From Amia ocellicauda (taxonomy: Eukaryota > Chordata > Actinopteri > Amiiformes > Amiidae): a stretch of 64,000 nucleotides of DNA. Below are positions 29,678 through 39,696 of the stretch, piece after piece. Each line of letters starts with the position of its first letter. Within the stretch, counting starts at the first letter, position 1. The translations under genes and the position numbers were made by a program. The notes below the pieces were generated by a model. That model searched no databases, was not told where the DNA came from, and saw nothing but the letters and a program-made list of their open reading frames with translations. The DNA lies in assembly GCF_036373705.1 (NCBI RefSeq), contig NC_089855.1, positions 50,114,318 to 50,178,317 on the forward strand, in the 5' to 3' direction.

Positions 29678-30682
29678 AGGCCTCAGGCGCTCATGCCCCG
29701 GTTGCGGGGGAGAGTCGCTCACTTTTCTTGCCGCAGACACAGGCGCAAGGCATTGCCTGTTTGCCGTAAGGTTATCAGACACAACGCGCCGGCGACGGCT
29801 GCAGCATTAGCACGCCGGCTGGCCCTTCCGAAGTTCCCCAAAAACGACCGAGATGCCGCTTCGACGTCGTAACCCCAGGAACGACCGCAAAGGCACTCCA
29901 ACCCTCAATCTTCCGATCCGAAGTCAGACCGAAGAGACTGTATGATGTTTTAGATTAAAGATAGTATGCAGACCGAGCAAGTTAGATTTATCGAGCTAGC
30001 AAACAGCCATTGAGGCACCAGTTCGGGACGTACCCTGTAGAAATTCCTGTCAACGATAAAAGGATCAAACGGTGGAGAAAAAGCCCGCAGGATGTTTGTC
30101 AAAACTCTGTTTGTGGACTGAATGGCTTTCCCAGATTGGCAGGGACTGTTTTTGGTTTTGACTGAGGGACAGTTGTAAAAGACAACCTCTCACCGGACCT
30201 CTGGCATACACCAAAGAAAGCCACCTCACCTCTCCCCCGGATCTCACAAAACACAATCCCCCCCGCCCCCAGGGAAGACAGACCGCAATCGGACTCGGGC
30301 TTGATTGGATGAACGGCCGCAAACATTCTATGTCATTTTCTTTTAAAGCTTCACTCGTGCTTGTGAAAAACCGAGGTCTCACTGAAAGAATGCCCTGACG
30401 TGGTTGCTTCCAAGCTAGCTGGTTTACAAAGTTCCTTTTCGCTTTAACGATGATTTCCAAGAAGGGAAATAATCTATCTGTAATCTGTCAACACAGGCAC
30501 CTTCTTCTCCGTTAAGCCACGCGGTCACCACCAGGAAGATGAACGCACCAGGCCGACCCGGAGTTTTCGCCAATTCATCTCCAAGCCTCCCAAGAGGGAA
30601 CATAAACAGGCCTTATTCGCAGACACAGGCCCTCACGCAGGGAGACCACCGCTTCACCGCCACTGCCCCTGCCAAGGGCCCC

Positions 30683-30754
30683 AGGTCCCACCGAGACTTG
30701 AACTCGGATCGCTGGATTCAGAGTCCAGAGTGCTAACCATTACACCATGGAACC
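30683..30754 (-). tRNA. tRNA-Gln (CTG), F1b
   Basis: Intact cloverleaf, matching the F0 copy. Confidence 0.93.
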
Positions 30755-30889
30755 AAGCCCGCTGCCCACCTCTTGCCCGTGACGAAGGTTTCTGCTATAC
30801 GCACACGTCTCGCTCTGTCGCACGGCCAAGTCCAGAGTGAGCCAAGTTGCGCCCAGAGTGCTGCGTGTGGCGGGTCACTTCCGGAGCTG

Positions 30890-30961
30890 TCCCTGGTGGT
30901 CTAGTGGTCAGGATTCGGCGCTCTCACCGCCGCGACCCGGGTTCGATTCCCGGTCAGGGAA
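30890..30961 (+). tRNA. tRNA-Glu (CTC), F1b (best-preserved copy)
   Basis: T stem CCGGG/CCCGG is fully paired, unlike in F0 and F1. E2 begins 33 bp downstream. Confidence 0.93.
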
Positions 30962-30994
30962 GGTGGATCTGTTGCTCTTCCCCTAGGACCTGTG

Positions 30995-31175
30995 AGTAGA
31001 TAGTAGGGTTTTTTGGGCGCGGCCTATTTTGTTATGACGTATGCCCTAAGCTTATTAATATGCCTACGTCATAATTGGGGGGCGTGATTTTAGAGTTATT
31101 TCCTTAATTATTCCTACGTCATATCCGTCAGAAAGTGTACACCCCTAAAACCCTGAACAACAAGGCCACCCATAA
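30995..31175 (+). repeat. Left terminal inverted repeat of E2
   Basis: As in E1; one difference noticed (AATATGCC for AATATTCC) next to the second TACGTCA site. Confidence 0.95.
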
Positions 31176-31218
31176 AGACCCCCCCCCCCCGAAGGCAACG
31201 CCCCGAAACTCTCCTCTC

Positions 31219-31226
31219 TATTTAAG
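31219..31226 (+). promoter_or_regulatory. TATA-like box of gene A (E2)
   Basis: TATTTAAG, about 70 bp before the gene A ATG. Confidence 0.6.
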
Positions 31227-31292
31227 ACCCCGCGCTGCTTTTAGGCAATACCTCTTTAATTCTCAGCATCTGAAACATCCCGCTTCTTCAAC

Positions 31293-32003
31293 ATGTCCAG
31301 CGACATCAACATGAAACCCCGCAAGAAACAATCCCGGGCAAGGGTTCCTGTACTCACCAATTTGAAGATTGAACGCTCCTGGGTGTTGTTCTGGGGGGGT
31401 CGACGGGGTTACCGCTTTAAAAGGGATCCCAGCTATGTTGGAGTGGAGCTTTTTGCTTTGGGAGAGAAGGAGGGTACGTTGGAACCTTTTGAGACGGTGA
31501 TTGAATACTCTTTTGAGGACTGGTTGAAGGTGATGGCATGGAGAGACCTGGGGCTTGTGGATAAGACTCTAGAAGGCTTGCAAGAGGGTCCAAGAGAAGG
31601 CGAAACGGAGTCTCCGACTCAGAGTTTTGAAAGGTGTGAATGGGAAAGCTTGCAGAACTACGGTACAGTGGTGAAGAGTCTATCTCTAACTACTGATCGT
31701 AAGGTTTTGTTTAGCAGTACCCTGATTACAAACCCTATTGAAGGGGTTGTGGAGGATCCAGAAAAACAGGTTACTGAAATTATGTTTGACGCCGTGGACT
31801 GGCCGTTCTTGAAAGAGGTCATAAACTGTATAAATGATGGTTTTGACATCTTGACCAAATGTTCACAACTGGATTCTGTTAGAAGGAGAATATGCTGGAT
31901 TATGGATTATATATCCCCCTTGAATGACGACGACGATGATAAAACAGACGACCTGTGGGGGGTTGGAGGGGGGTCTGACGGCTCAGGGTCTACTCTCTTC
32001 TAA
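31293..32003 (+). CDS. Accessory gene A (E2, 236 aa)
   Basis: Same protein as E1 4599-5309; no coding difference was noticed. Basic start, acidic DDDDDK tail, no recognised domain. Confidence 0.8.
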   Translation: MSSDINMKPRKKQSRARVPVLTNLKIERSWVLFWGGRRGYRFKRDPSYVGVELFALGEKEGTLEPFETVIEYSFEDWLKVMAWRDLGLVDKTLEGLQEGPREGETESPTQSFERCEWESLQNYGTVVKSLSLTTDRKVLFSSTLITNPIEGVVEDPEKQVTEIMFDAVDWPFLKEVINCINDGFDILTKCSQLDSVRRRICWIMDYISPLNDDDDDKTDDLWGVGGGSDGSGSTLF

Positions 32004-32018
32004 GAGGGCGGTGTGTCG

Positions 32019-32045
32019 TGACGTAGTGAAGAGATAGGATAAAAG
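32019..32045 (+). promoter_or_regulatory. CRE plus TATA-like promoter of gene B (E2)
   Basis: TGACGTA at 32019-32025 and ATAAAAG at 32039-32045. Confidence 0.55.
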
Positions 32046-32081
32046 GCGCAACAATTCATTCATGGTTTAAAATTAAAGAGA

Positions 32082-32930
32082 ATGTCTTACCCGAAAGCTG
32101 CGGACGTCGACAGGCTCTACAGGCCTCTTCAAACCCGGGATCACCCCTGGTTCTATTCCCCAGATTTTGTATACACTCCGGAACCCTCTGACTGCGGTTA
32201 CCCTCCAAGACCTCAGACCCCGGTCCCTCAGGACGAAACAACATGCGGAGCGATGGATGTCCAAATGAGTCTCGGGGATCCCCAGCCTCTGGAGCTCATG
32301 GAGGGCCTCGATTTTGCCGAACTGTCTACCGTCTGTGCGTCTCAGGAGGGGGTCAGTCCAATGGATGTAGAAACACCCCACAAACCACCAGGCGACCCAA
32401 TGAGCATCGGACGGTCTCGGGGGCGTGATGAAGACGCAGGATTTATGCCCGGGGTAGGTGTCCAAGTAAGCAGAGTGGTTAAAAGCACCCTGGTGTATAT
32501 TCTGAGTGCTCTCATCGACCGAGCTCTGAAAGAAGTCTGTCGGGGGTGTGAAGTGAATCACCCCAGTCAGTTGAGACACAGTTGTTTGTTTGAACCAGAC
32601 CGTTACTATTTCCTGTTCTATTTCAACGTGTTTTACAGAAGACTGAACAAACCGTGGCTGAAACCGGCACTAATCAAGGCTCTGTCTTACTCCCACACAC
32701 ATGTCACTGCTGGACAAGTCCAGAAAATCATAGATGAGATTTTGCTGGAGCTGAAAAAGGAGCCGTTTATAATAGAGAAACTTGGGCAGCTGCTCAATGA
32801 CCTGGATGAGCCAAGTAGAAAAACCGCTGGCAAGCTAAAAGCTTATTTCTTCCGTAAAGAAGTTAAAGCTGGGGGCAGCGACGAAGAATTCGACATCTAC
32901 GCCACTGATTCAGACTCTGACCTGAACTAA
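32082..32930 (+). CDS. Accessory gene B, full length (E2, 282 aa)
   Basis: The reference copy of gene B. Residue 55 is Cys where E1 has a stop. Residues 1-110 are Pro/Ser/Gly-rich and probably disordered. About 115-260 is helical (KSTLVYILSALIDRALKEV, FYFNVFYRRLNKPWLK, VQKIIDEILLELKKEP). The last 20 residues are acidic (SDEEFDIY, DSDSDLN). No known family was recognised. Only 12 bp separate it from gene C, so both may share one mRNA. Confidence 0.82.
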   Translation: MSYPKAADVDRLYRPLQTRDHPWFYSPDFVYTPEPSDCGYPPRPQTPVPQDETTCGAMDVQMSLGDPQPLELMEGLDFAELSTVCASQEGVSPMDVETPHKPPGDPMSIGRSRGRDEDAGFMPGVGVQVSRVVKSTLVYILSALIDRALKEVCRGCEVNHPSQLRHSCLFEPDRYYFLFYFNVFYRRLNKPWLKPALIKALSYSHTHVTAGQVQKIIDEILLELKKEPFIIEKLGQLLNDLDEPSRKTAGKLKAYFFRKEVKAGGSDEEFDIYATDSDSDLN

Positions 32931-32942
32931 GGGACTTTGAAC

Positions 32943-33449
32943 ATGGGGAATGTTCTGGACTGCTGCTGCAACTGGTTCTGTCATCAACACTCTGCAGCTA
33001 ACCTGAGAGCGCTATTACACCATGTGCTTGACAGAAAAGTAGCCAACGCGAGCCTTTTCTCTACAGATTTAACCATCGATGAGGATCAACTTTCAAACCT
33101 GGAAAAGTTAATGGTTGCTGTAACAAAGACCGGGGGGTATGAACACTGGGATGAAGCGCTCAAGGGGGCCAAGAATGATATTAGGCCATTTCATCAACAT
33201 CTGTATGACCTTTTACTGAGCATGTTTAATACCCCTCTGTTTACTTTTAAAATAGGTCATATTGTTGTTTTATTTACATATGTAACTGAGGTGTGTGCCT
33301 ACAAGATAAAGAAACAGGTATTTGTTGATATAGATCAAGTAACCAATCATCTGATTTCTTTTTGTCTGGACCGTAGAAAAAATTGTTGTGTATGTTATAC
33401 TTTTCTCAAATGTCTAAAAAGGGGTATCTGCTCTCCTGAAGTTGAATAA
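32943..33449 (+). CDS. Accessory gene C: candidate Bcl-2-like protein (E2, 168 aa)
   Basis: Same sequence as E1 6249-6755, including the MGN start, the CCC cluster and the BH1-like stretch. It is kept intact in both copies while catalytic genes nearby are broken. Confidence 0.75.
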   Translation: MGNVLDCCCNWFCHQHSAANLRALLHHVLDRKVANASLFSTDLTIDEDQLSNLEKLMVAVTKTGGYEHWDEALKGAKNDIRPFHQHLYDLLLSMFNTPLFTFKIGHIVVLFTYVTEVCAYKIKKQVFVDIDQVTNHLISFCLDRRKNCCVCYTFLKCLKRGICSPEVE

Positions 33450-33505
33450 AAAACCTTGTATAAAAACTTTGCGCATAGTGTGGGTCTGTGTGTTTATTTG
33501 GCAGA

Positions 33506-34597
33506 ATGACTCGGCAAGCTCCCCAAATGCATGAACTATACTACAACCCAGCCAAGATTGGGGGTTTGGCGGGTAAGAAGGGTTTTCAAAGAGGACTCGC
33601 TGAGGCCGGCGTGAAGGTTAATGATGTGGTTGTTTCAGAATGGTTACGGGAACAAGACGCCTATACCTTACATAAACCTCTCAGGATTAACTTTAAAAGA
33701 AACCGTGTATATGCAACTGACATAGACTCACAATGGCAAATGGATCTAGTCGATATGTCAAATTTATCAAAACATAACAATGGTCACAAATTTATGTTGA
33801 TGTGTATCGATGTGTTATCAAAATATGCCTGGGCTCGCATTCTACATAACAAAACAGGTCGGGCGGTGACAAGGGCCTTTGAGGATATATTGTCCCAGGG
33901 ACGATGTCCTAAAAAACTGCAGACTGATAAAGGAAAAGAGTTTCTCAACAGAGAATTTCAGAATCTACTGAAGAGACACAAAATACATCATTTCACCACC
34001 GGTAATGAGCTTTAGGCATCGGTGGTGGAGAGGTTTAACCGCACCATAAAGACCAAAATGTGGAGATATTTTACAGCGGTCAACACGTTCAAGTATTTTG
34101 ATAAAGTTCAGGATTTTATCGATGCTTACAACCAAGGGTATCACGCCAGTATTAAAATGAAGCCTATAGATGTTGATCAAAGTAATTCTTTTAAGGTCTA
34201 TAAAAAATTATACGGCCCATTTATTAAGAAGGGGAAAACTACTTATAAGTTCAACATCGGTGATGTGGTTCGCGTTTCAAATCTAAGGAGTACTTTTGCC
34301 AAAGGTTATGAACAAACATTTTCTGACGAATATTTTACAGTTACCGAACAGGTGGCTAGAGACCCCCCCGTGTACCGGTTAAAAGACTATGACGGGGAGG
34401 ATATAGAAGGAACGTTTTATGAAGCCGAGTTACAAAAAATTATTGTGGGTAAAGACATTGTATACAGAGTTGAAAAGATATTAGCTGAGAAAACCCAGAA
34501 CCGGAAAAAATATGTGTTGGTGAAATGGCTTGGATGGCCTGAAAAGTTCAATAGTTGGGTCCCGGAACAACAGGTTTGTGATATTCAAGCCTTATAA
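33506..34597 (+). pseudogene. INT: Integrase with chromodomain, nonsense-mutated (E2)
   Basis: Keeps Trp77 and D80 and D141, but codon 170 is TAG (34013-34015; AAG in E1), five codons before catalytic E175. The truncated product would lack the third catalytic residue and the chromodomain. The remaining frame is open to the normal stop. Confidence 0.93.
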
Positions 34598-34601
34598 CAA
34601 C

Positions 34602-35399
34602 ATGCCCGCTGGTGTGATGGGGTCATTACTTTCGATACTCAAGATGGAATCAGGAGGCTTCTACGTGACTCTACCCAGTAACGCCTCTCTCGATATATAC
34701 CCTAAAAATGAAATATCCAGTTACACGGTACAATTTGGAAAATCTATAGATCTAAGGGGGTCGTGGGAAGTGGGGTTGGCGGAAATACAGTATCCTTACA
34801 CTTGGGCTGTTTTACAAGATAAGGATGCCACCTTCGCCATTTTTGACGATGTTAAAAAGAGTCAATGGACATTCACGATGCAAGGAGGTTATTATGACAA
34901 TGTGGATACAATATTAGATGAGATGCATAAACAGTTCTCAGAAGGCACCCCCAACATCAAGCTATATTACAACCCTATTAAAAACAGAGTGTACAAGGTG
35001 TCAAAACCTGGTATTAGCATTCAAACCAAAGGACAACTGGGGCGTATATTAGGGTTCTATTCTGACACAGAGAGCAGGTTCTCAGAAGTGGTGGCACCCT
35101 TCCCGGCTGACATCAGTGGCGGCTTTTACACTCTTTATGTGTATACGGATATCATAACACACCAGAGGGTCGGGGATAGCTATGTCCCCCTTTTGAGAAA
35201 TGTACTTATTAAAGGTAAAAGCAATGACATGGTCACAATTACTTATGACAAGCCACACTACGTACCAGTCTCAAAGACCCACTTTGACAACATCACGATC
35301 GAAGTAAAATCGGATCAGAATATCAACGTACCCTTCCGCTTCGGTAAAGTTATTGTCAAACTACATTTTCGACCCCTGAAACAGTGTGTACATTATTAA
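34602..35399 (+). CDS. mCP: Minor capsid (penton-like) protein, full length (E2, 265 aa)
   Basis: Whole version of the gene broken in E1. Start MPAGVMG, followed within 20 residues by FYVTLPSNAS and then WEVGLAEIQYPYTW, the recognised Polinton minor capsid signature. The rest is beta-rich, ending in VPFRFGKVIVKLHFRP. The ATG lies 4 bp after the integrase stop. Expected to form the capsid vertices with the major capsid protein. Confidence 0.92.
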   Translation: MPAGVMGSLLSILKMESGGFYVTLPSNASLDIYPKNEISSYTVQFGKSIDLRGSWEVGLAEIQYPYTWAVLQDKDATFAIFDDVKKSQWTFTMQGGYYDNVDTILDEMHKQFSEGTPNIKLYYNPIKNRVYKVSKPGISIQTKGQLGRILGFYSDTESRFSEVVAPFPADISGGFYTLYVYTDIITHQRVGDSYVPLLRNVLIKGKSNDMVTITYDKPHYVPVSKTHFDNITIEVKSDQNINVPFRFGKVIVKLHFRPLKQCVHY

Positions 35400-35400
35400 A

Positions 35401-35889
35401 ATGGCTACCTCGAGGGGTTATGTAGATCCTAGCGCCTATGTGGATTATTACAAGATGCAAGCCGTGAACGGCTTGCCCGGTTTTGTAGGAGCCCCCACAA
35501 TGTATGGAGCCGGTCTAGGAGGACTCTTTCGTGGTCTCTTTAGAATGGCCGTACCCCTGCTTAAGAGAGGCTCTGCTATAGCCAGACCCCACTTGAAATC
35601 AGCGGCTAAAAATATTGTTAGTGACGTGTTCACCAATGTTATGAACCGGGCAGCTAGCCATGAGCAGCAGGAGGGTTCGGGTCTCATGGTAATGGCGAGG
35701 AGGGGGGGTAAAAGAAGAAACAGTATGTGTCCACCAGGGCGACGAAGATCCGTGGCTAACAAAAAACGAAGAAGCTCTCATTCTCCAACATATCGTGGAA
35801 ACACTCGGAGAAGGAAGCAGCACAAGAAAAAACCTGCAAAAAGAAAGTCTCAAAGAAAGACAAATAGAGCCTCAGGATACATCTTTTAA
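35401..35889 (+). CDS. Adenovirus-pX-like core/minor virion protein (E2, 162 aa)
   Basis: As E1 10560-11048, with Arg in the basic tail where E1 has Trp. One base after the minor capsid stop. Confidence 0.88.
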   Translation: MATSRGYVDPSAYVDYYKMQAVNGLPGFVGAPTMYGAGLGGLFRGLFRMAVPLLKRGSAIARPHLKSAAKNIVSDVFTNVMNRAASHEQQEGSGLMVMARRGGKRRNSMCPPGRRRSVANKKRRSSHSPTYRGNTRRRKQHKKKPAKRKSQRKTNRASGYIF

Positions 35890-35891
35890 AA

Positions 35892-37199
35892 ATGTCTTTT
35901 GTCCACAGTCTATCGGAAGAATGCGTCAAATCAGAACTGGATCTGTTTACAGTTCCATACACTCAAACGAGTATAGATAAGAGCATATATGTAGAGATAC
36001 CCCCTCTTTCCGCAATTTCAGATACGGCCCCTCTGGAGTTTTTTATTGCTGGCAATGGCGAGGATTATATTGATTTGAATAACACATTTATTTTAATGAA
36101 CTGTAAAGTGACTGATGAGGATGGCGATGCAATCGAGAAGACGGCCAACGCTGGGGTCATCAATTACCCGGTGGCCACCATGTTTTCACAGGTGGATGTG
36201 ACCCTGGGAGATCGGCTCATTAGTCAAAGCAGCAATACTTACCCCTATAGGGCCATGATGGAGTGTATCCTTAATTATAGTGAGGAGACCCTAAGCAAAC
36301 AGTTCAGCCCCGGCCTTTTCTTCAAAGACACCCCGGAAGCTATGGACGACCAGGATCCAGAGGGACTCAATAAGGGTTTGCAAAAAAGAACGGCCTTTTC
36401 AACAGAAGGGAGGACCTTTGAGCTAATGGGACATATTCATGCAGACATATTTTTCCAAGAAAAACTCATGCTCAACGGGGTAGACATTAAAATTAAAATG
36501 ATCCGTAGTAAAAGTGCTTTTTGTCTGATGACCCCTGATACTGAAAAATATAAACTGACCATATTATCGGCCTCGCTGTTTGTGAAAAAAGTATCCGTCT
36601 CCCCGGCGGTTAAACTAGGACATGCGCAGGCTTTAATGACGGCAAACGCCAAGTACCCGATCGAAAGAGTCTATATGAAAGTCCACAGTATCCCCGCAGG
36701 GACACGGGTGATGAACCAGGAAAATCTGTTTCTAGGCCAGCTCCCAAAACAGGTTATTATAGGTCTCGTGGATAATGATGCATTTACCGGGGTTTACAAC
36801 AAGAACCCCTTTAACTTTAAACATTATAACGCGGAATTTATAGCACTGTACGTCGATGGTGTGCAGGTTCCATCCAGACCTTTTCAACCTGACTTTGAAA
36901 ACGGCAACGCGGTTCGTGAATATTACAGTCTAGTACTGGCTACGGGTCGCCATCTCAAGGATCAACCTCTGCTGATCGATCGCCGGGAATACTGCAGCGG
37001 TTACACCCTGTACGGTTTCAACCTGACCCCTGACGAAGAGTGTGGACAACATTTTTCACTGATGAAGACGGGCAATATGCGTTTGGAGATGCGTTTCAAG
37101 CAGCCTCTACCACGCACTGTAAATATGGTCGTGTATGCTGTGTTTGACAACATTATTGAGGTGAATCAGAGGAGAAACGTTCTGTATGATTATTATTAA
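35892..37199 (+). CDS. MCP: Major capsid protein (E2, 435 aa)
   Basis: Same length and, as far as seen, the same protein as E1; silent differences only (for example near 36479). Confidence 0.93.
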   Translation: MSFVHSLSEECVKSELDLFTVPYTQTSIDKSIYVEIPPLSAISDTAPLEFFIAGNGEDYIDLNNTFILMNCKVTDEDGDAIEKTANAGVINYPVATMFSQVDVTLGDRLISQSSNTYPYRAMMECILNYSEETLSKQFSPGLFFKDTPEAMDDQDPEGLNKGLQKRTAFSTEGRTFELMGHIHADIFFQEKLMLNGVDIKIKMIRSKSAFCLMTPDTEKYKLTILSASLFVKKVSVSPAVKLGHAQALMTANAKYPIERVYMKVHSIPAGTRVMNQENLFLGQLPKQVIIGLVDNDAFTGVYNKNPFNFKHYNAEFIALYVDGVQVPSRPFQPDFENGNAVREYYSLVLATGRHLKDQPLLIDRREYCSGYTLYGFNLTPDEECGQHFSLMKTGNMRLEMRFKQPLPRTVNMVVYAVFDNIIEVNQRRNVLYDYY

Positions 37200-37200
37200 A

Positions 37201-37758
37201 ATGAACACCAGAGAGCTCAACCACATCATGAATGCCCTGGACGGCTCACGGAAAGTGTTTCAAGGAGTCTACGCCTGCGACCAGCTGCCTAAATTTAAGA
37301 TCAAGAATTTACCTGCAATGTACATAATCAACACACACCCTAAAAATATGCCCGGAGAACATTGGCTGGCTATTTATCTAAGGGAGGACCGCCGTGGGGA
37401 ATTTTTTGATTCCTATGGAAACCCCCCGGATTTCAGACCTTTCCCTCGGAAGATCAATAACTTTCTGCTCAACAACTGTCAAGAAACCATTTACAGCGGT
37501 CGTCAAGTACAAAGTCTTCAGACCTTCACTTGTGGTCAACACTGTGTGTTTTTCTTATATCATAGATCTAAAGGAAGGTCATACCCCGATATTATGTCCT
37601 TGTACAGTGAGGATTTAGGCCAAAATGATACAAAAGTGGCAGAGTTTGTCAGGACACTGTGGACCCCCCCTTATAACACAATTACTTACGACCCTAGCCA
37701 GCCATGTATACAGATGGGGTGTTCTTGTGAGGATTTTAAAAGATGTCATGCGTGTTAA
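37201..37758 (+). CDS. PRO: Adenain-like cysteine protease (E2, 185 aa)
   Basis: All four active-site residues are as in E1 (H54, D70, Q104, C111). Confidence 0.92.
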   Translation: MNTRELNHIMNALDGSRKVFQGVYACDQLPKFKIKNLPAMYIINTHPKNMPGEHWLAIYLREDRRGEFFDSYGNPPDFRPFPRKINNFLLNNCQETIYSGRQVQSLQTFTCGQHCVFFLYHRSKGRSYPDIMSLYSEDLGQNDTKVAEFVRTLWTPPYNTITYDPSQPCIQMGCSCEDFKRCHAC

Positions 37759-37936
37759 AGTGAAAAAATAATGAAAACAGCCTTTGAATCATTAGTTTTG
37801 TTTTTATTCAACACAAATCTTATACAAAGCAGGGTTATGTTATAAATAAATGTACAACATTTGAAAATAAAAATAAAAAATAAAAAAATTGTTTGTCGGT
37901 TCCTTATTTACAGGGGAGACAAATAAAAACATGAGA
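37759..37936. terminator. Convergent polyadenylation region (E2)
   Basis: Same AT-rich 178-bp spacer as in E1. Confidence 0.75.
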
Positions 37937-38680
37937 TTAATAAGCTTCCCAACGATGGATAGATCCTGAGGAGGGTTGCTCAACACGGTCAGAGTAATGA
38001 GATATCGGCGTCAGATCAGTCACCACCTCTTTACACAGACGGATTTTTTGTCGCGTTTCCTGGTTAGGGACTGTTGATTGGGGCATGTTCAGACAGGCCA
38101 TCGCCTGTAGGAAAGCATTCCAGCCTACAGGTCGGCGACTATCGGGTACCTTATTAGTGCTAGTGACACTCTTCAACAAATCAAACATGTGTGAACCTTT
38201 GATCAGTTGTCCTTTAAAAACAAATTCACCCTGTTCATTCCAAGTCGTTACCCGCGGTTTCTGAACCATTTTGTGCAGAATATATTCTGCATGTCTTTTG
38301 CTTCTGGCCGGCATGTTTCTCAAAACATCCGTTACAACATCTCCCTCTGAACTCTCAACAGGTTCGGGCACCGCAACATCTTTATCAACCGTACCCCCCG
38401 CATCAGTCCCAGAACCATTTTCTTGAGAGGCCATGGTTAAAGTTAAAATGTTTTGATCTTTTTCACCCTGTCTAACCAGACGGAGGTAGCGCTGTAACGT
38501 GTTGCTATACATCTGGGCTTTGGAATACTGATTTAAATCGGCCCTGGCCAGTATAGCTTTCATTTCAGAGTCCAGGTTGTTTTCGGCCGTTTGTCTAATG
38601 GGCTCTGGCCCGACAACATTTTTTCTCAGTTTCTCAAGCTGCTCCTGAGGGATCAAAAACATTTTCTGAGCATATTCCAT
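37937..38680 (-). CDS. Conserved Polinton gene I (E2, 247 aa)
   Basis: Same protein as E1 13096-13839. Confidence 0.82.
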   Translation of the reverse strand: MEYAQKMFLIPQEQLEKLRKNVVGPEPIRQTAENNLDSEMKAILARADLNQYSKAQMYSNTLQRYLRLVRQGEKDQNILTLTMASQENGSGTDAGGTVDKDVAVPEPVESSEGDVVTDVLRNMPARSKRHAEYILHKMVQKPRVTTWNEQGEFVFKGQLIKGSHMFDLLKSVTSTNKVPDSRRPVGWNAFLQAMACLNMPQSTVPNQETRQKIRLCKEVVTDLTPISHYSDRVEQPSSGSIHRWEAY

Positions 38681-38682
38681 TA

Positions 38683-39018
38683 TTAACCCACTCTGGAAGC
38701 TAGAAGACTGGTTAGGAAAGGCACGGCTATGCTCAACAGCGGTCCTATAAAACCTCCGGTTTGATTAATCTTCTTTCTTTTTCTTTTAATAGAATACTTC
38801 TTATTAGCGATGATCTTGATAACCGCTTTTTGTTTTTTGAGTTTAGAATGTTGAGAAGGGGTTAGGGGTATATTACCGCGTAAGATGTTAAAAGCTATTT
38901 CACACAGGGTCTCGATCAAATCCGAGGGGGCCCCTGCCAGCACAGCTTTCCTATGGCGCGGGCTCCCCTCAAATAACATTTGCAAAAGCGGCAGATTTCT
39001 TTTAATCCGAACAGACAT
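38683..39018 (-). CDS. Conserved Polinton gene J (E2, 111 aa)
   Basis: Same protein as E1 13842-14177. Confidence 0.82.
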   Translation of the reverse strand: MSVRIKRNLPLLQMLFEGSPRHRKAVLAGAPSDLIETLCEIAFNILRGNIPLTPSQHSKLKKQKAVIKIIANKKYSIKRKRKKINQTGGFIGPLLSIAVPFLTSLLASRVG

Positions 39019-39024
39019 TCTTAT

Positions 39025-39696
39025 TTATTTCCTTTTCTTTAGCACATACACTGCCGGCCAATCGGGCGGGCACAAACCTGTTCTGAGGCGAAAGTCTTCT
39101 GGGGTTTGTGCTTTTAAGTCCACAATCAAGTACCCGTAGGGTTTTTTGGTGGCATCCTCAAATGCCTCCAAAAAGAATTTGGTCTGGTTAGGGTACATTT
39201 GACGAGCCAAGACGGTGACCTGTAGTTTATCTCTGGGGTTTTTAAAAAGAATTATATAATTGGCATTTAAATTAATAGTGCGGCTTTTTTTACCTTGAAA
39301 AAATAGATTTTGAACTAAATAAATAATACTTAAATTCCTATGATGAGTGTACTTTGTGAAAGCTTTTTCCACTTCACTGTTGTCACCGGCCTGCTCCATC
39401 AGGTCATCAAGGATCACTAGATTAGTTTGTCCGGGCGGGAACAGGTCATCGTCACACAACGAGGCGGGGAGACCTTGCACAAATTTCAGATTATTTTTTT
39501 TTTATGCCAAATCATCGTAGAGAGGTTGCCAGCAAGAGTAACACCACACTATGTTGTCAAGAGCTTGGGACACGGTTGCGTCCACATCTTCTATGATGTT
39601 CTTTATAAGATAGCTCTTACCCGAATTGGAGGGACCGGCTATAATACAGGAGAAAGGGTGTTGAAGTCTGTTATCAAAACCACTGCTAATATCCAT
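39025..39696 (-). pseudogene. ATP: Packaging ATPase, nonsense-mutated (E2)
   Basis: Codon 65 is TAA (TCA in E1) from a single substitution at the edge of an A-run (39502-39504). The stop lies between Walker A and Walker B, so the product would be inactive. Confidence 0.93.

Larger units (their letters stand above)
27475..30994. other. Host tRNA-cluster unit F1b
   Basis: 3,520-bp unit without Tc1, directly following F1 and directly preceding E2. 27481-27770 has no recognised gene; 29678-30682 is the same non-coding stretch as 2972-3985. Confidence 0.85.
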
